Source: Streptomyces lydicus (GTDB taxonomy: Bacteria > Actinomycetota > Actinomycetes > Streptomycetales > Streptomycetaceae). From it: a stretch of 64,000 nucleotides of DNA. The DNA lies in the NCBI RefSeq assembly GCF_004125265.1, contig NZ_RDTE01000003.1:7316001-7380000 (forward strand), written 5' to 3'. The notes below the pieces were generated by a model, which was not told the origin of the DNA, did no database searches, and saw nothing but the letters and a program-made list of their open reading frames with translations. Positions 26,997-33,812 of the stretch are shown here, one piece after another. A program made the translations under genes and the position numbers. Every line of letters begins with the position of its first letter. Within the stretch, counting starts at the first letter, position 1.

Positions 26997-27238
26997 GACG
27001 AGACGGCTACCGCCGAGACCGATCGCTTCCGCGCCCTTCCGAGCGCGCTTTCCGATCCTTCCGGGCGCGCTTCCGCGATCGCTTCCGCGCCCTTCCGAGC
27101 GCGCTTTCCGATCCTTCCGGGCGCGCTTCCGCGATCGCTTCCGCGCCCTTCCGAGCGCGCTTCCCGATCCTTCCGGGCGCGCTTCCATGATCGCTTCCGC
27201 GCCCTTCCGAGATGCAGATCCGTACCCGTACGGTTCGC
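26997..27238. repeat. 56-bp tandem repeats at the palindrome centre
   Basis: About 3.5 copies of a 56-bp unit containing GATCGCTTCCGCGCCCTTCC and GAGCGCGCTTTCCGATCC, with the internal dyad GCGATCGC. It separates the two arms and would form the loop of any hairpin. Confidence 0.8.
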
Positions 27239-28264
27239 CGTACGGGTGCCTGTCCGTGCCCGTACGGTTCGGGTTCGCCGTACCCGTACGTGTTCACACG
27301 CTGGTACCAGTTGCCGGCCCTGGTTACCGGAACCGTCGGTAGCTGGTTACCGGTAACCGGGTCACAGTCACCGGAGTTACCGGTGCCGGTAACCGGTGCC
27401 AGTTCCAGGTTCCGCCCGGTGTGGGTTTCCAGTTCCTGGCGCGGTTCCCCTTGCCAGTTCCGGTACCGCGCCGTACCCGGAAACAGTTCACTCTGGTGCA
27501 CCAGACGAGCGCGGGCCGGACCGGTCCGGTTCACGGTCTCACCGGGCTCACCGGTCTCACCGGGCTCACGGTCTCACCGGGCTCACCCGGTTCACGTCTC
27601 ACCGGGCTCACGTCTCACCGGGCTCACGGTCTCGTGAGACCTACGGGTCTCACCCGATTCACGGGCCGGTCCGGCACACGGCCCGGTCCTGTCCGGCATG
27701 GCACGGCGCGGCACACGGTACGGTCCGGTCCGGTCCGGTCCGGCACACGGTCCGGGACGGTCCGGTCCGCCACACGGTCCGGGACGGTACGGTACGGGGC
27801 GGTACGGTCCGCCACACGGTCCGGCACGGCGCATGGCACGACACACGGTCCGCGGCCCGAGTACAAGCGGCGATCCAGCGCTCACCGCGGATGCCGGCGG
27901 GCGCCCACCCCGCGTTCCTGCTCCACGTCGCCAGCCAGCTGCACGAGGCTGCACTCCAACTGCCCACAGACGCACAGTGTTGCGCCTGGGCCCTGCTGAT
28001 TGCCATCCGGTCGTAGCGAATTGGTTCTGTGTGCAGAGGTGCAACACTCTCGCATTAGTAATTGCCGCTCATGAAGTGGCGCGGGTTTAAGCTGACTAAC
28101 GCTTTCAGTGATGAGGAATAAGTACTCGGCGCCGCAAATAGTGGTGATCCATGATGCAGATGCGAGGCAGGGCTTAATTTATTCACCCAGAAGCTGTATC
28201 CTTATCGCGCTCGGTATCCGAGCAGGGCGGCATTTACGTCGCTCAAGCTAGTCGACATGAAGAA

Positions 28265-28303
28265 GGCCCCGCGCTCTCCTGTAGGAAGAGTCAGCGCGGG
28301 GCC
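28265..28303 (-). terminator. Strong hairpin terminator 2
   Basis: GGCCCCGCGCT pairs with AGCGCGGGGCC, extended inward by CTCTCCT/AGGAAGAG. Read leftward it is followed by TTCTTCAT. It lies downstream of the 48-codon gene. Confidence 0.75.
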
Positions 28304-28320
28304 GAGACGTGGACTAGCTG

Positions 28321-28355
28321 GCGGGTCCGGTCGCTGTAGGGGCGATCGGGCCCGC
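28321..28355 (-). terminator. Hairpin terminator 1
   Basis: GCGGGTCCGGTCGC pairs with GCGATCGGGCCCGC around a 7-nt loop, two imperfect pairs allowed. It begins 10 bp after the stop of the 48-codon gene, so the two hairpins form a tandem terminator. Confidence 0.65.
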
Positions 28356-28365
28356 TGACCTGCGG

Positions 28366-28512
28366 CTATCCCCAGATACGTAGTGCGTAGTACGCCCCTT
28401 GCAGGGCACGTGCTACCACCGTGGTGATCTGAGAAATCCGCTCGAGCTTCGTCCGCGTCGGCTCGTTCTTCATTCGGTTGAAGATCTTGCCGAGCACCTC
28501 ATCACCCCCCAT
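28366..28512 (-). CDS. Possible 48-aa protein upstream of tandem terminators
   Basis: A short minus-strand frame: MGGDEVLGKIFNRMKNEP, then RTKLERISQITTVVARAL and GAYYALRIWG, stop TAG. Its mixed, non-GC3-driven composition and amphipathic helices look like a real small protein, unlike overlapping plus-strand frames. The tandem hairpins 10-100 bp past its stop support a transcript ending here. There is no strong ribosome site before ATG 28512. It lies in an island of lower GC (28000-28650), which suggests a foreign origin such as a phage or integrative element. Function unknown. Confidence 0.5.
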   Translation of the reverse strand: MGGDEVLGKIFNRMKNEPTRTKLERISQITTVVARALQGAYYALRIWG

Positions 28513-28796
28513 CTCGGACTGATCAGTCCGGCCGGGCCTGATCAACTCTGGGGTGTGCGTGAGAAGACAATATCAGCGGGCAAGTCCCTTATTGGGGCGG
28601 CGAGATGGTTCGCGAGAGAAGCGGGCGGCTTGCTTTTTGGAAAGGGCATCGGTGCTCCGGCTGAACCCATGAGGCCGCGACGTTGCGTGATCGCCTATCC
28701 CGCGCGTGTGCGGTTCCGGCGAAGCGAATTACCGGCCCATGCCGTAGGTCCGGGCTACGACTGCGGACCTGCAAGCCGTCGTGGCAAGCAAGCTGA

Positions 28797-28960
28797 TCTT
28801 GCAGTACCGGGTTTCAGGCCCGGCTTGAACAGCTCGACCGCGACGCGACCCAGTACGTCGAGGACAACCGGCCCGAGAAGGCGCGCAGCGGCTACGGCGA
28901 CTGGCGCGGATGGGAACGATTCTGTGCCGGGACGGGCTGCCGCCGTTCGCTGGGCAAAGC
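28797..28960 (+). pseudogene. Remnant of a tyrosine recombinase N-terminus
   Basis: After an in-frame stop, codons from 28797 read QARLEQLDRDATQYVEDN, RPEKARSGYGDWRGWERFC, AGTG, then with a frame change LPPFA. The YVEDNRPEKARSGY-x-W-x-x-WERFC pattern is that of the core-binding domain of actinobacterial phage-type integrases. No catalytic domain follows. It is consistent with the other integrated-element debris around it. Confidence 0.5.
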
Positions 28961-29399
28961 GGTCCGGCAGCGATGGCGCAACCAACTGGCTGACGCGCCA
29001 AGGCATGACGCCCGTGTGTCCCTCCGCAGGCACCACGTGTGGCGGGACACGCATCGGGTTCCGGCGTACCGCCCGCCGAGCGTTGTCACAGGCGTAGTTG
29101 ATCGGCGACGAGCGCCACCCCCGCCGGTAGCGGTCCGCGCAGGGCGAGGGCGGTCTGGATACCAAGGTGCCTAGCCGGCCCGTGAACTGTGCAGATGCGG
29201 TCGCGTCAGCACTACGTATCGGGCCACCGAGGCCATGCCGAGGGGCACGCCGAGCCGCAGGCAGCAGCCACCCTCACGGCACAGTGCCAACATAGGCGGC
29301 GCTTGTTAAGTCTCTACAAGCGCACGACGCTGGGGAGTCGAAGGAGCTTGGGCGCTGCCAACGAGTCAGCGGGTGGCCACTGCGTGGTGCGTAAGGAGG

Positions 29400-29542
29400 G
29401 GCGGCGGTGGACAGCTGGTGGACAGACGCCTTTGGACGGTGCGGCACGGGGTGGCACGCCCCAACCCGGTGCACCTGTTCTGATCAGCGGAAACGTCACG
29501 AGGCGGCAGCACGTAGCACCAGGCAACATGACTGCTCACGGT
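29400..29542. repeat. Diverged copy B of the att-flanking arm
   Basis: Similar to 24860-25004 (shared CGGTGGACAG, GATCAGCG, AACGTCACGAGGCGGC, GCTCACGG). It leads directly into the tRNA-Thr-derived core at 29543. Such a strongly conserved arm next to a core suggests an integrase/excisionase arm region. Confidence 0.65.
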
Positions 29543-29564
29543 CTTGTAATGCGTAGGTCTCGGG
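29543..29564 (+). other. tRNA-Thr(TGT)-derived attachment core
   Basis: 22 bp starting CTTGTAATGCGTAGG and ending TCTCGGG match the anticodon loop (CTTGTAA), 3' anticodon stem, variable loop and 5' T-stem of an actinobacterial tRNA-Thr with anticodon TGT. The 5' half of the tRNA and the T-loop/acceptor stem are absent: the next bases are ATTGCCCC rather than TTCGAGTCC. It is therefore not a tRNA gene but an att-site fragment, as left by pSAM2/SLP1-type integrative elements. The tRNA match is from memory of the family. Confidence 0.7.
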
Positions 29565-29628
29565 ATTGCCCCTGTCTCTGCGGCACCGGGCGCGGGGCTC
29601 GAAACCAGCTGGTCGGGCCGCTCTGCTC

Positions 29629-29681
29629 CAGGGACTTTTCAGGGACTTTCAGCTCTGTCCCAGGGACTTTCCAGGGACTTT
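29629..29681. repeat. Four phased CAGGGACTTT decamers
   Basis: Perfect copies start at 29629, 29640, 29661 and 29672: intervals of 11, 21 and 11 bp, that is one, two and one helical turns. They begin 65 bp from the tRNA-derived core. Phasing and position suit arm-type binding sites of an integrase or excisionase; iterons are another reading. The 250 bp beyond, to the dehydrogenase stop, shows no gene. Confidence 0.7.
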
Positions 29682-29927
29682 CCGCTGAGTAAGCGGGAAA
29701 GGCCCTGACAGCTTCGAAAGGCGCAAAGCCCCAGGTCGGGAAGGTTTTTCGTCGGTCGAGGGCACTCGCCAGACCGTGTCCCGTGCAATCCCCATCGACC
29801 AGGCGGCGATTCGCGACTGAGGGGCCGGGGGCATCGCGGGAGTCCACCCGACGGCAGGCATGCCGCTGGCGCTGCCCCAGGTGAACTCTCCCCGGAGCAG
29901 CGCCAGTTGGTGGAATTGCCGGAAGGT

Positions 29928-30785
29928 CTAGTACGCGTAGAACCCCGACCCGGACTTTCGGCCCAGGCGGCCCGCGTCGACCATCCGGGCGAGCAGCGGG
30001 GGAGCGGCGTACAGGGGCTCCTTGTACTCCTCGTACATGGAGGCGGCGACCGAGGACACGGTGTCCAGGCCGATCAGATCGGCCAGCTTGAGCGGGCCCA
30101 TCGGGTGGGCGCAGCCCATCTCCATGCCGTTGTCGATGTCCTCGCGGCTGGCGATGCCCGACTCGAACATCCGGATCGCGGAGAGCAGATACGGGATGAG
30201 CAGGGCGTTGACCACGAAACCCGAGCGGTCCTGGGCGCGGATCGCATGCTTGTCCAGCACGCCCTGCACCAGGGCCTCGGCGCGCTTGATGGTCTCCTCG
30301 CCGGTGGTCAGGGCGGGGATCAGCTCGACGAGCTTCTGCACCGGGGCCGGGTTGAAGAAGTGGATCCCGATGACCTGGTCGGGCCGGGAGGTGGCGACCG
30401 CCAGCTTCACCAGCGGGATCGACGAGGTGTTGGACGCCAAGATGGCGTCCGGCCGGGTGATCACCTGGTCGAGGACCTGGAAGATCTCGGTCTTGACCTG
30501 CTCGTTCTCCACCACGGCCTCGATGACGAGATCGCGGTCGGCGAACTCACCGAGGTCGGTGGTGAAGCTGAGCCGGTCGAGCGTCGCGTCGCGCTCCTCG
30601 GCAGTGATCTTGCCGCGCTCGGCGGCCTTGCCGAGAGAGTTGGTCAAACGGGTACGACCCAGCTCCAGAGCTTCGCCGGTGGTCTCCGCGACCATGACGT
30701 CCAGTCCGGCGCGGGCGCACACCTCGGCGATGCCGGCGCCCATCTGGCCGCAACCGACCACTCCGACGCGTTCGATGTCGGTCAC
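29928..30785 (-). CDS. 3-hydroxybutyryl-CoA dehydrogenase
   Basis: A 285-residue cytoplasmic NAD(P)-dependent dehydrogenase interconverting acetoacetyl-CoA and 3-hydroxybutyryl-CoA in fatty-acid/butyrate metabolism. The Rossmann motif is at the N-terminus (VGVVGCGQMGAGIAEV). The family signature follows: ILASNTSSIPLVKLA with the catalytic serine/asparagine region, GIHFFNPAPVQKLVELI with the active-site histidine, and SGFVVNALLIPYLLSAIRM. The C-terminus is complete (RLGRKSGSGFYAY). GTG 30785 is chosen because it begins the Rossmann strand after AAAGG; the frame remains open far upstream without homology. Single gene; divergent from the secreted GH10-like gene. Confidence 0.93.
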   Translation of the reverse strand: MTDIERVGVVGCGQMGAGIAEVCARAGLDVMVAETTGEALELGRTRLTNSLGKAAERGKITAEERDATLDRLSFTTDLGEFADRDLVIEAVVENEQVKTEIFQVLDQVITRPDAILASNTSSIPLVKLAVATSRPDQVIGIHFFNPAPVQKLVELIPALTTGEETIKRAEALVQGVLDKHAIRAQDRSGFVVNALLIPYLLSAIRMFESGIASREDIDNGMEMGCAHPMGPLKLADLIGLDTVSSVAASMYEEYKEPLYAAPPLLARMVDAGRLGRKSGSGFYAY

Positions 30786-30953
30786 ATCGTGCCTTTCGCT
30801 GATCTTCAGGACCGGCGATACGCCGTTACGCCGTAAGGGTCCGGCGGCCGCCTCGGCCCCGACGTTACTCCGCGCGGTGCTGTGCCAAGGCCGCCGGGGC
30901 GGGCATTGTGAACCCCGAGGACGGGACGAACCGGACAACCTGGGGAATTCTTG

Positions 30954-32183
30954 ATGAGGCATATCACACGCAGAGGGTTTGCCGTGGCCGCGCTGGGGGC
31001 GGCCTCTTCGCTGGTCACCGTGGGGGCGGCGACGCCCGCTGACGGTGCGCCGCGGCGCGAGATGCGCGGCATGTGGCTGGCGACCGTGGCCAACCTGGAC
31101 TGGCCCTCCAGCACGAAGCTCCAGCCCGCCGCGCAACAGCGCGAACTGCGCGCCCACTTCGACACGGCCGTCGCCCGCAAGCTGAACACGGTGTTCTTCC
31201 AGGTGCGGCCCACCGCGGATGCGCTGTGGCCCTCCCCGTACGAGCCCTGGGCGCAGTGCCTGACCGGGCAGCAGGGCCGCGACCCCGGATGGGATCCGCT
31301 CGACTTCGCGGTCCGCGAGGCCCACCGGCGCAATCTCGAACTCCACGCCTGGTTCAACCCGTACCGGGTCGCCAACCACACCGACCCCGGCAGGCTCACG
31401 GCGGAGCACCCCGCCCGCCGGCACCCCGACTGGGTCCTGCCGTACGGCGGCAAGCTCTACTACAACCCCGGCCTGCCGGAGGTGCGCGGCTTCGTCCAGG
31501 ACGCGATGTTCGACGCGGTGCGGCGCTACGACATCGACGGGGTGCACTTCGACGACTACTTCTATCCGTATCCGGTCAAGGGGGAGTACTTCGACGACGA
31601 TGCGGCGTTCGACGAGTTCGGCAGCGGTTTCAAGAGCCGGGCGGCCTGGCGCCGGGACAACATCGACCGGCTGGTCTACGAGATGGCGGCCAGGCTCCGG
31701 GACGGGAGGGGGCGGGCCGGGCGCCGGGTGCGGTTCGGCGTCAGCCCCTTCGCGGTCTGGCGCAATCGCGCCACCGACCCGCAGGGCTCCCGCACCCAGG
31801 CCGGGGTGCAGACCTATGACGACCTGTACGCCGACACCCGCCGCTGGGTGCGCGAGGGGTGGCTCGACTACCTCGTGCCCCAGGTCTACTGGCCCCTCGG
31901 CTTCGGCGCCGCCGACTACGCCGAACTCGTGCCCTGGTGGGCGCGGACCGTCAACGGCACCGGGGTGGACCTCTACATCGGCGAGGCCCTTTACAAGGCG
32001 GGCGAGGCCGAGCCCCCCGCCTGGAGGGACCCGGCCGAACTCTCCCGCCACCTCACCTTCGCCCGCGACTATCCGCAGGTGGGCGGCCATGTCTACTTCT
32101 CGGCGAAGGAGGTGGCCAGGGACCGGACGGGTGCCATGGCGAGGGTCGTGCGGGACCACTACGCGGCCCCGGCGCGGACGTAG
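30954..32183 (+). CDS. Secreted glycosyl hydrolase-like family 10 protein
   Basis: A 409-residue exported protein of the GH10-like (DUF187/YngK) family, a TIM-barrel group thought to act on cell-surface polysaccharide or peptidoglycan. The N-terminus carries a Tat signal (TRRGFAVAALGAASSLVTVG, twin arginine) and an Ala-rich cleavage region ending near ADGA. The mature part begins REMRGMWLATVANLDWPS, the family hallmark. Further conserved blocks are FFQVRPTADALWPS, ELHAWFNPYRVA, DGVHFDDYFYPYP with acidic residues at the predicted active site, and VPQVYWPLGF. ATG 30954 is preceded by GGGGAA; TTG 30951 is also possible. Transcribed alone, divergent from the dehydrogenase. Substrate not established for most members. 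Confidence 0.9.
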   Translation: MRHITRRGFAVAALGAASSLVTVGAATPADGAPRREMRGMWLATVANLDWPSSTKLQPAAQQRELRAHFDTAVARKLNTVFFQVRPTADALWPSPYEPWAQCLTGQQGRDPGWDPLDFAVREAHRRNLELHAWFNPYRVANHTDPGRLTAEHPARRHPDWVLPYGGKLYYNPGLPEVRGFVQDAMFDAVRRYDIDGVHFDDYFYPYPVKGEYFDDDAAFDEFGSGFKSRAAWRRDNIDRLVYEMAARLRDGRGRAGRRVRFGVSPFAVWRNRATDPQGSRTQAGVQTYDDLYADTRRWVREGWLDYLVPQVYWPLGFGAADYAELVPWWARTVNGTGVDLYIGEALYKAGEAEPPAWRDPAELSRHLTFARDYPQVGGHVYFSAKEVARDRTGAMARVVRDHYAAPART

Positions 32184-32257
32184 CGGCGGTCGGCGCCGAC
32201 CGGGAGGGGCCGCGCCTGCCGGGGGAGCGCCTACGCAGGACGGTTCCGGTGTCTTGT

Positions 32258-32467
32258 CTACCGGCCGGTGTCGATGTCGGTGGTCTTGCCGTGCCGGACG
32301 ACCGAGTCGGGGCCGGGGGACATGATCGCCTCATGTCCGTCCTCGGCGCGGACGCGGTAGGGCGGATCGCCGTTCGGGCCCAGGACTTCGACGATTTCGA
32401 CGACCTTGTCGTGATGCCCGACGGTCCTGCCGTGCACCACCAGCCGGTCGCCCCTGTTTGCGTGCAT
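32258..32467 (-). CDS. DUF1918 domain protein
   Basis: A 69-residue single-domain protein, a small beta-barrel family common in actinobacteria. Typical sequence: MHANRGDRLVVHGRTVG, then KVVEIVEVLGPNGDPPYRVR and the closing EAIMSPGPDSVVRH. These proteins are of unknown function and often lie near stress or redox genes. The ATG at 32467 has GAGG-like bases upstream. Alone on the minus strand. Confidence 0.88.
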   Translation of the reverse strand: MHANRGDRLVVHGRTVGHHDKVVEIVEVLGPNGDPPYRVRAEDGHEAIMSPGPDSVVRHGKTTDIDTGR

Positions 32468-32668
32468 CAGGGTCCTCCCCGCCTCGGGGCGGCCGTACGA
32501 CCCGCGGGCCGACCGGTGCGACGGCCGGCGGTTGAACGGCCAACGATTTCCACGGTTTACGGGCCTGGCGATGAGCCTGGCAATGACCCGGACGGCGGTA
32601 CCTGCCGTCGCGGCAAGTTTACGTCCGCGGGCCGTGGCCGCACCCCGGAAAGTGTGGCTTCATCCCTT

Positions 32669-32747
32669 CCCGGTGGCCCGGTGGCCCGGTGGCCCGGTGG
32701 CCCGGTGGCCCGGTGGCCCGGTGGCCCGGTGGCCCGGTGGCCCGGTG
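32669..32747. repeat. GGCCCGGTG tandem repeat, ~9 copies
   Basis: A nearly perfect 9-bp minisatellite just after the stop of the EamA-family gene (which is read leftward). Nine is a multiple of three, so overlapping frames (GGPVARWPGG) stay open by low complexity; none is called. Confidence 0.92.
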
Positions 32748-32782
32748 CCCCATGGCCCGGTGTGCCCCGGTGCACTCCGCCG

Positions 32783-33811
32783 TCATCCACGGGTCCGCTG
32801 GGTGACCGCGATGCACGCCAGGACCGCCAGCGCCGCGGCGGGGGCGGCCGGCGGCAGCCGCTCGCCCAGCAGCAACACGGACCAGAGCAGGGTCAGCAGC
32901 GGCTGGGCGAGCTGCAGCTGGCTCGCCTTGGAGATGCCGATCGCGGCCATCCCGCGGTACCAGGCGACCATCCCGAGGAACTGCGAGCCGAACGCCAGCC
33001 ACAGCACTCCGCCGACCGAGTGCACCGTGAGCCGCAGCGGCTCCGCGGACAGCGCCAGCGCCGCGCCCGTCACCGTGACCGGAAGCGCCAGCACCAGCGC
33101 CCAGCCCATCACCTGCCAGCCCGGCATATGGCGGGCGAGCCGGCCGCCCTCGGTGTAGCCGGCCGCGCACACCAGCAGCGATCCGAACAGCAGCAGATCC
33201 CCGCGGCCCGGAGCCCCGCCGCTCTGCTGCACCGCGAAGCCGATGACCACGGCGGCGCCGACCAGCGAGGCGATCCAGAACGTCCGGGAGGGCCGGGCGC
33301 CGGTCCGTACGGCCGAGAAGGCGGCCGTGGTCAGCGGCAGCAGGCCGACGACGACGGCCGCGTGCGAGGTGGTGGAGGTCTGCAGCGCGAGGGTGGTCAG
33401 CAGCGGGAAGCCGAGGACCACACCGCCCGTGACGACCGCGATGCCCAGCCAGTGCCGCCGTTCGGGAAGGCGTACCCGGAACACGGCCAGTGCGCCGCCG
33501 GCCAGCACGGTGGCCAGCACACTGCGCAGCATCACCACCGTCCACGGCCCCATGCCCTCCAACGCCCAGGCGGTCGCGGGGAAGGTGAGCGAGAAGGCGG
33601 CGACGCCGAGCGCGGCGAGCAGTGCGCCCCGGCCGGCGGGGGTGCCGTGGGCGGGGCCGGTGCCCGCGGCCTCCGGGATCTCCGCGGCTTCCGGGGTCTT
33701 CGGCGGCTGCCGGGTCTCCGGGGCGGCGGTGACCGGGGAGGCGGTGACCGGGGCGCCCGGGCTGCTGACCGCTATCGTCGCGGTGTCGGTAGCGCTATCG
33801 TTGTCTCTCAT
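32783..33811 (-). CDS. EamA-family (DMT) permease
   Basis: A 342-residue integral membrane protein of the drug/metabolite transporter superfamily, two EamA repeats of five spans each (LLAALGVAAFSLTFPATAWAL, then TFWIASLVGAAVVIGFAV...). Conserved GLLPLTTAAFSAV ends repeat 1 and QLQLAQPLLTLLWSVLLLGE ends repeat 2. The first ~55 residues are Pro/Thr/Ala-rich, with no counterpart in the family, so the real start may be internal. The annotated ATG shares its CATG with the start of the divergent MocR-type gene. MocR regulators often control adjacent transporters, so regulation by it is likely. Substrate unknown. Confidence 0.87.
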   Translation of the reverse strand: MRDNDSATDTATIAVSSPGAPVTASPVTAAPETRQPPKTPEAAEIPEAAGTGPAHGTPAGRGALLAALGVAAFSLTFPATAWALEGMGPWTVVMLRSVLATVLAGGALAVFRVRLPERRHWLGIAVVTGGVVLGFPLLTTLALQTSTTSHAAVVVGLLPLTTAAFSAVRTGARPSRTFWIASLVGAAVVIGFAVQQSGGAPGRGDLLLFGSLLVCAAGYTEGGRLARHMPGWQVMGWALVLALPVTVTGAALALSAEPLRLTVHSVGGVLWLAFGSQFLGMVAWYRGMAAIGISKASQLQLAQPLLTLLWSVLLLGERLPPAAPAAALAVLACIAVTQRTRG

Positions 33812-33812
33812 G
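33771..33812. promoter_or_regulatory. Direct repeat GCTATCGT in the MocR/EamA divergent region
   Basis: GCTATCGT at 33771-33778 and 33794-33801, 23 bp apart (about two turns), with an inner dyad TAGCGCTA beside the second copy. MocR regulators usually bind direct repeats. The two genes' ATG codons overlap at CATG (33809-33812), so the site lies within the N-terminal coding region of the permease gene if its longest start is used. Confidence 0.55.

Larger units (their letters stand above)
26093..27980. repeat. Giant near-palindrome of ~1.9 kb
   Basis: Left arm 26093-26996 and right arm 27239-27980 are reverse complements over their whole length, apart from differing copy number of internal short repeats; the right arm is ~160 bp shorter. 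Outer ends share CTGTGCGTCTGTGGGCAG; inner ends share CACCCGTACG. For example, the same ~88 codons (MNRTGPARARLVHQSELFP onward) occur in both arms on opposite strands without change. The arms are built from CGGACCGTGTGG/CGGACCGTACC blocks, GTGAGCCCG/GTGAGACCG blocks, and short dyads such as GGTTACCGGTAACC and GTACGGGTACGG. Many long open frames result from low complexity, but none is convincing. No function can be assigned. Confidence 0.9.

Noticed and set aside
26039..28047. Many long open frames on both strands of the palindrome (GLTGLTGLT, VRSGPVRHTVRDG and similar)
   Set aside because: They arise from low-complexity repeats with period multiples of three and exist in several frames at once; no domain or start signal supports any.
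28399..29097. Plus-strand 232-codon frame
   Set aside because: Antisense to the better-supported 48-codon gene and out of frame with the integrase remnant; composition is not coding-like.
29543..29620. A tRNA-Thr gene
   Set aside because: Only the anticodon-to-T-stem segment is present; acceptor stem, D-arm and T-loop are missing.
29649..29861. Minus-strand 70-codon frame with an HTH-like stretch (IAAWSMGIARDTVWRV)
   Set aside because: It runs through the CAGGGACTTT repeats and lacks a start signal; may be a remnant but not supportable.
32557..32790. Minus-strand frame through the GGCCCGGTG array
   Set aside because: Product is a GHRATGPP repeat; explained by the minisatellite.
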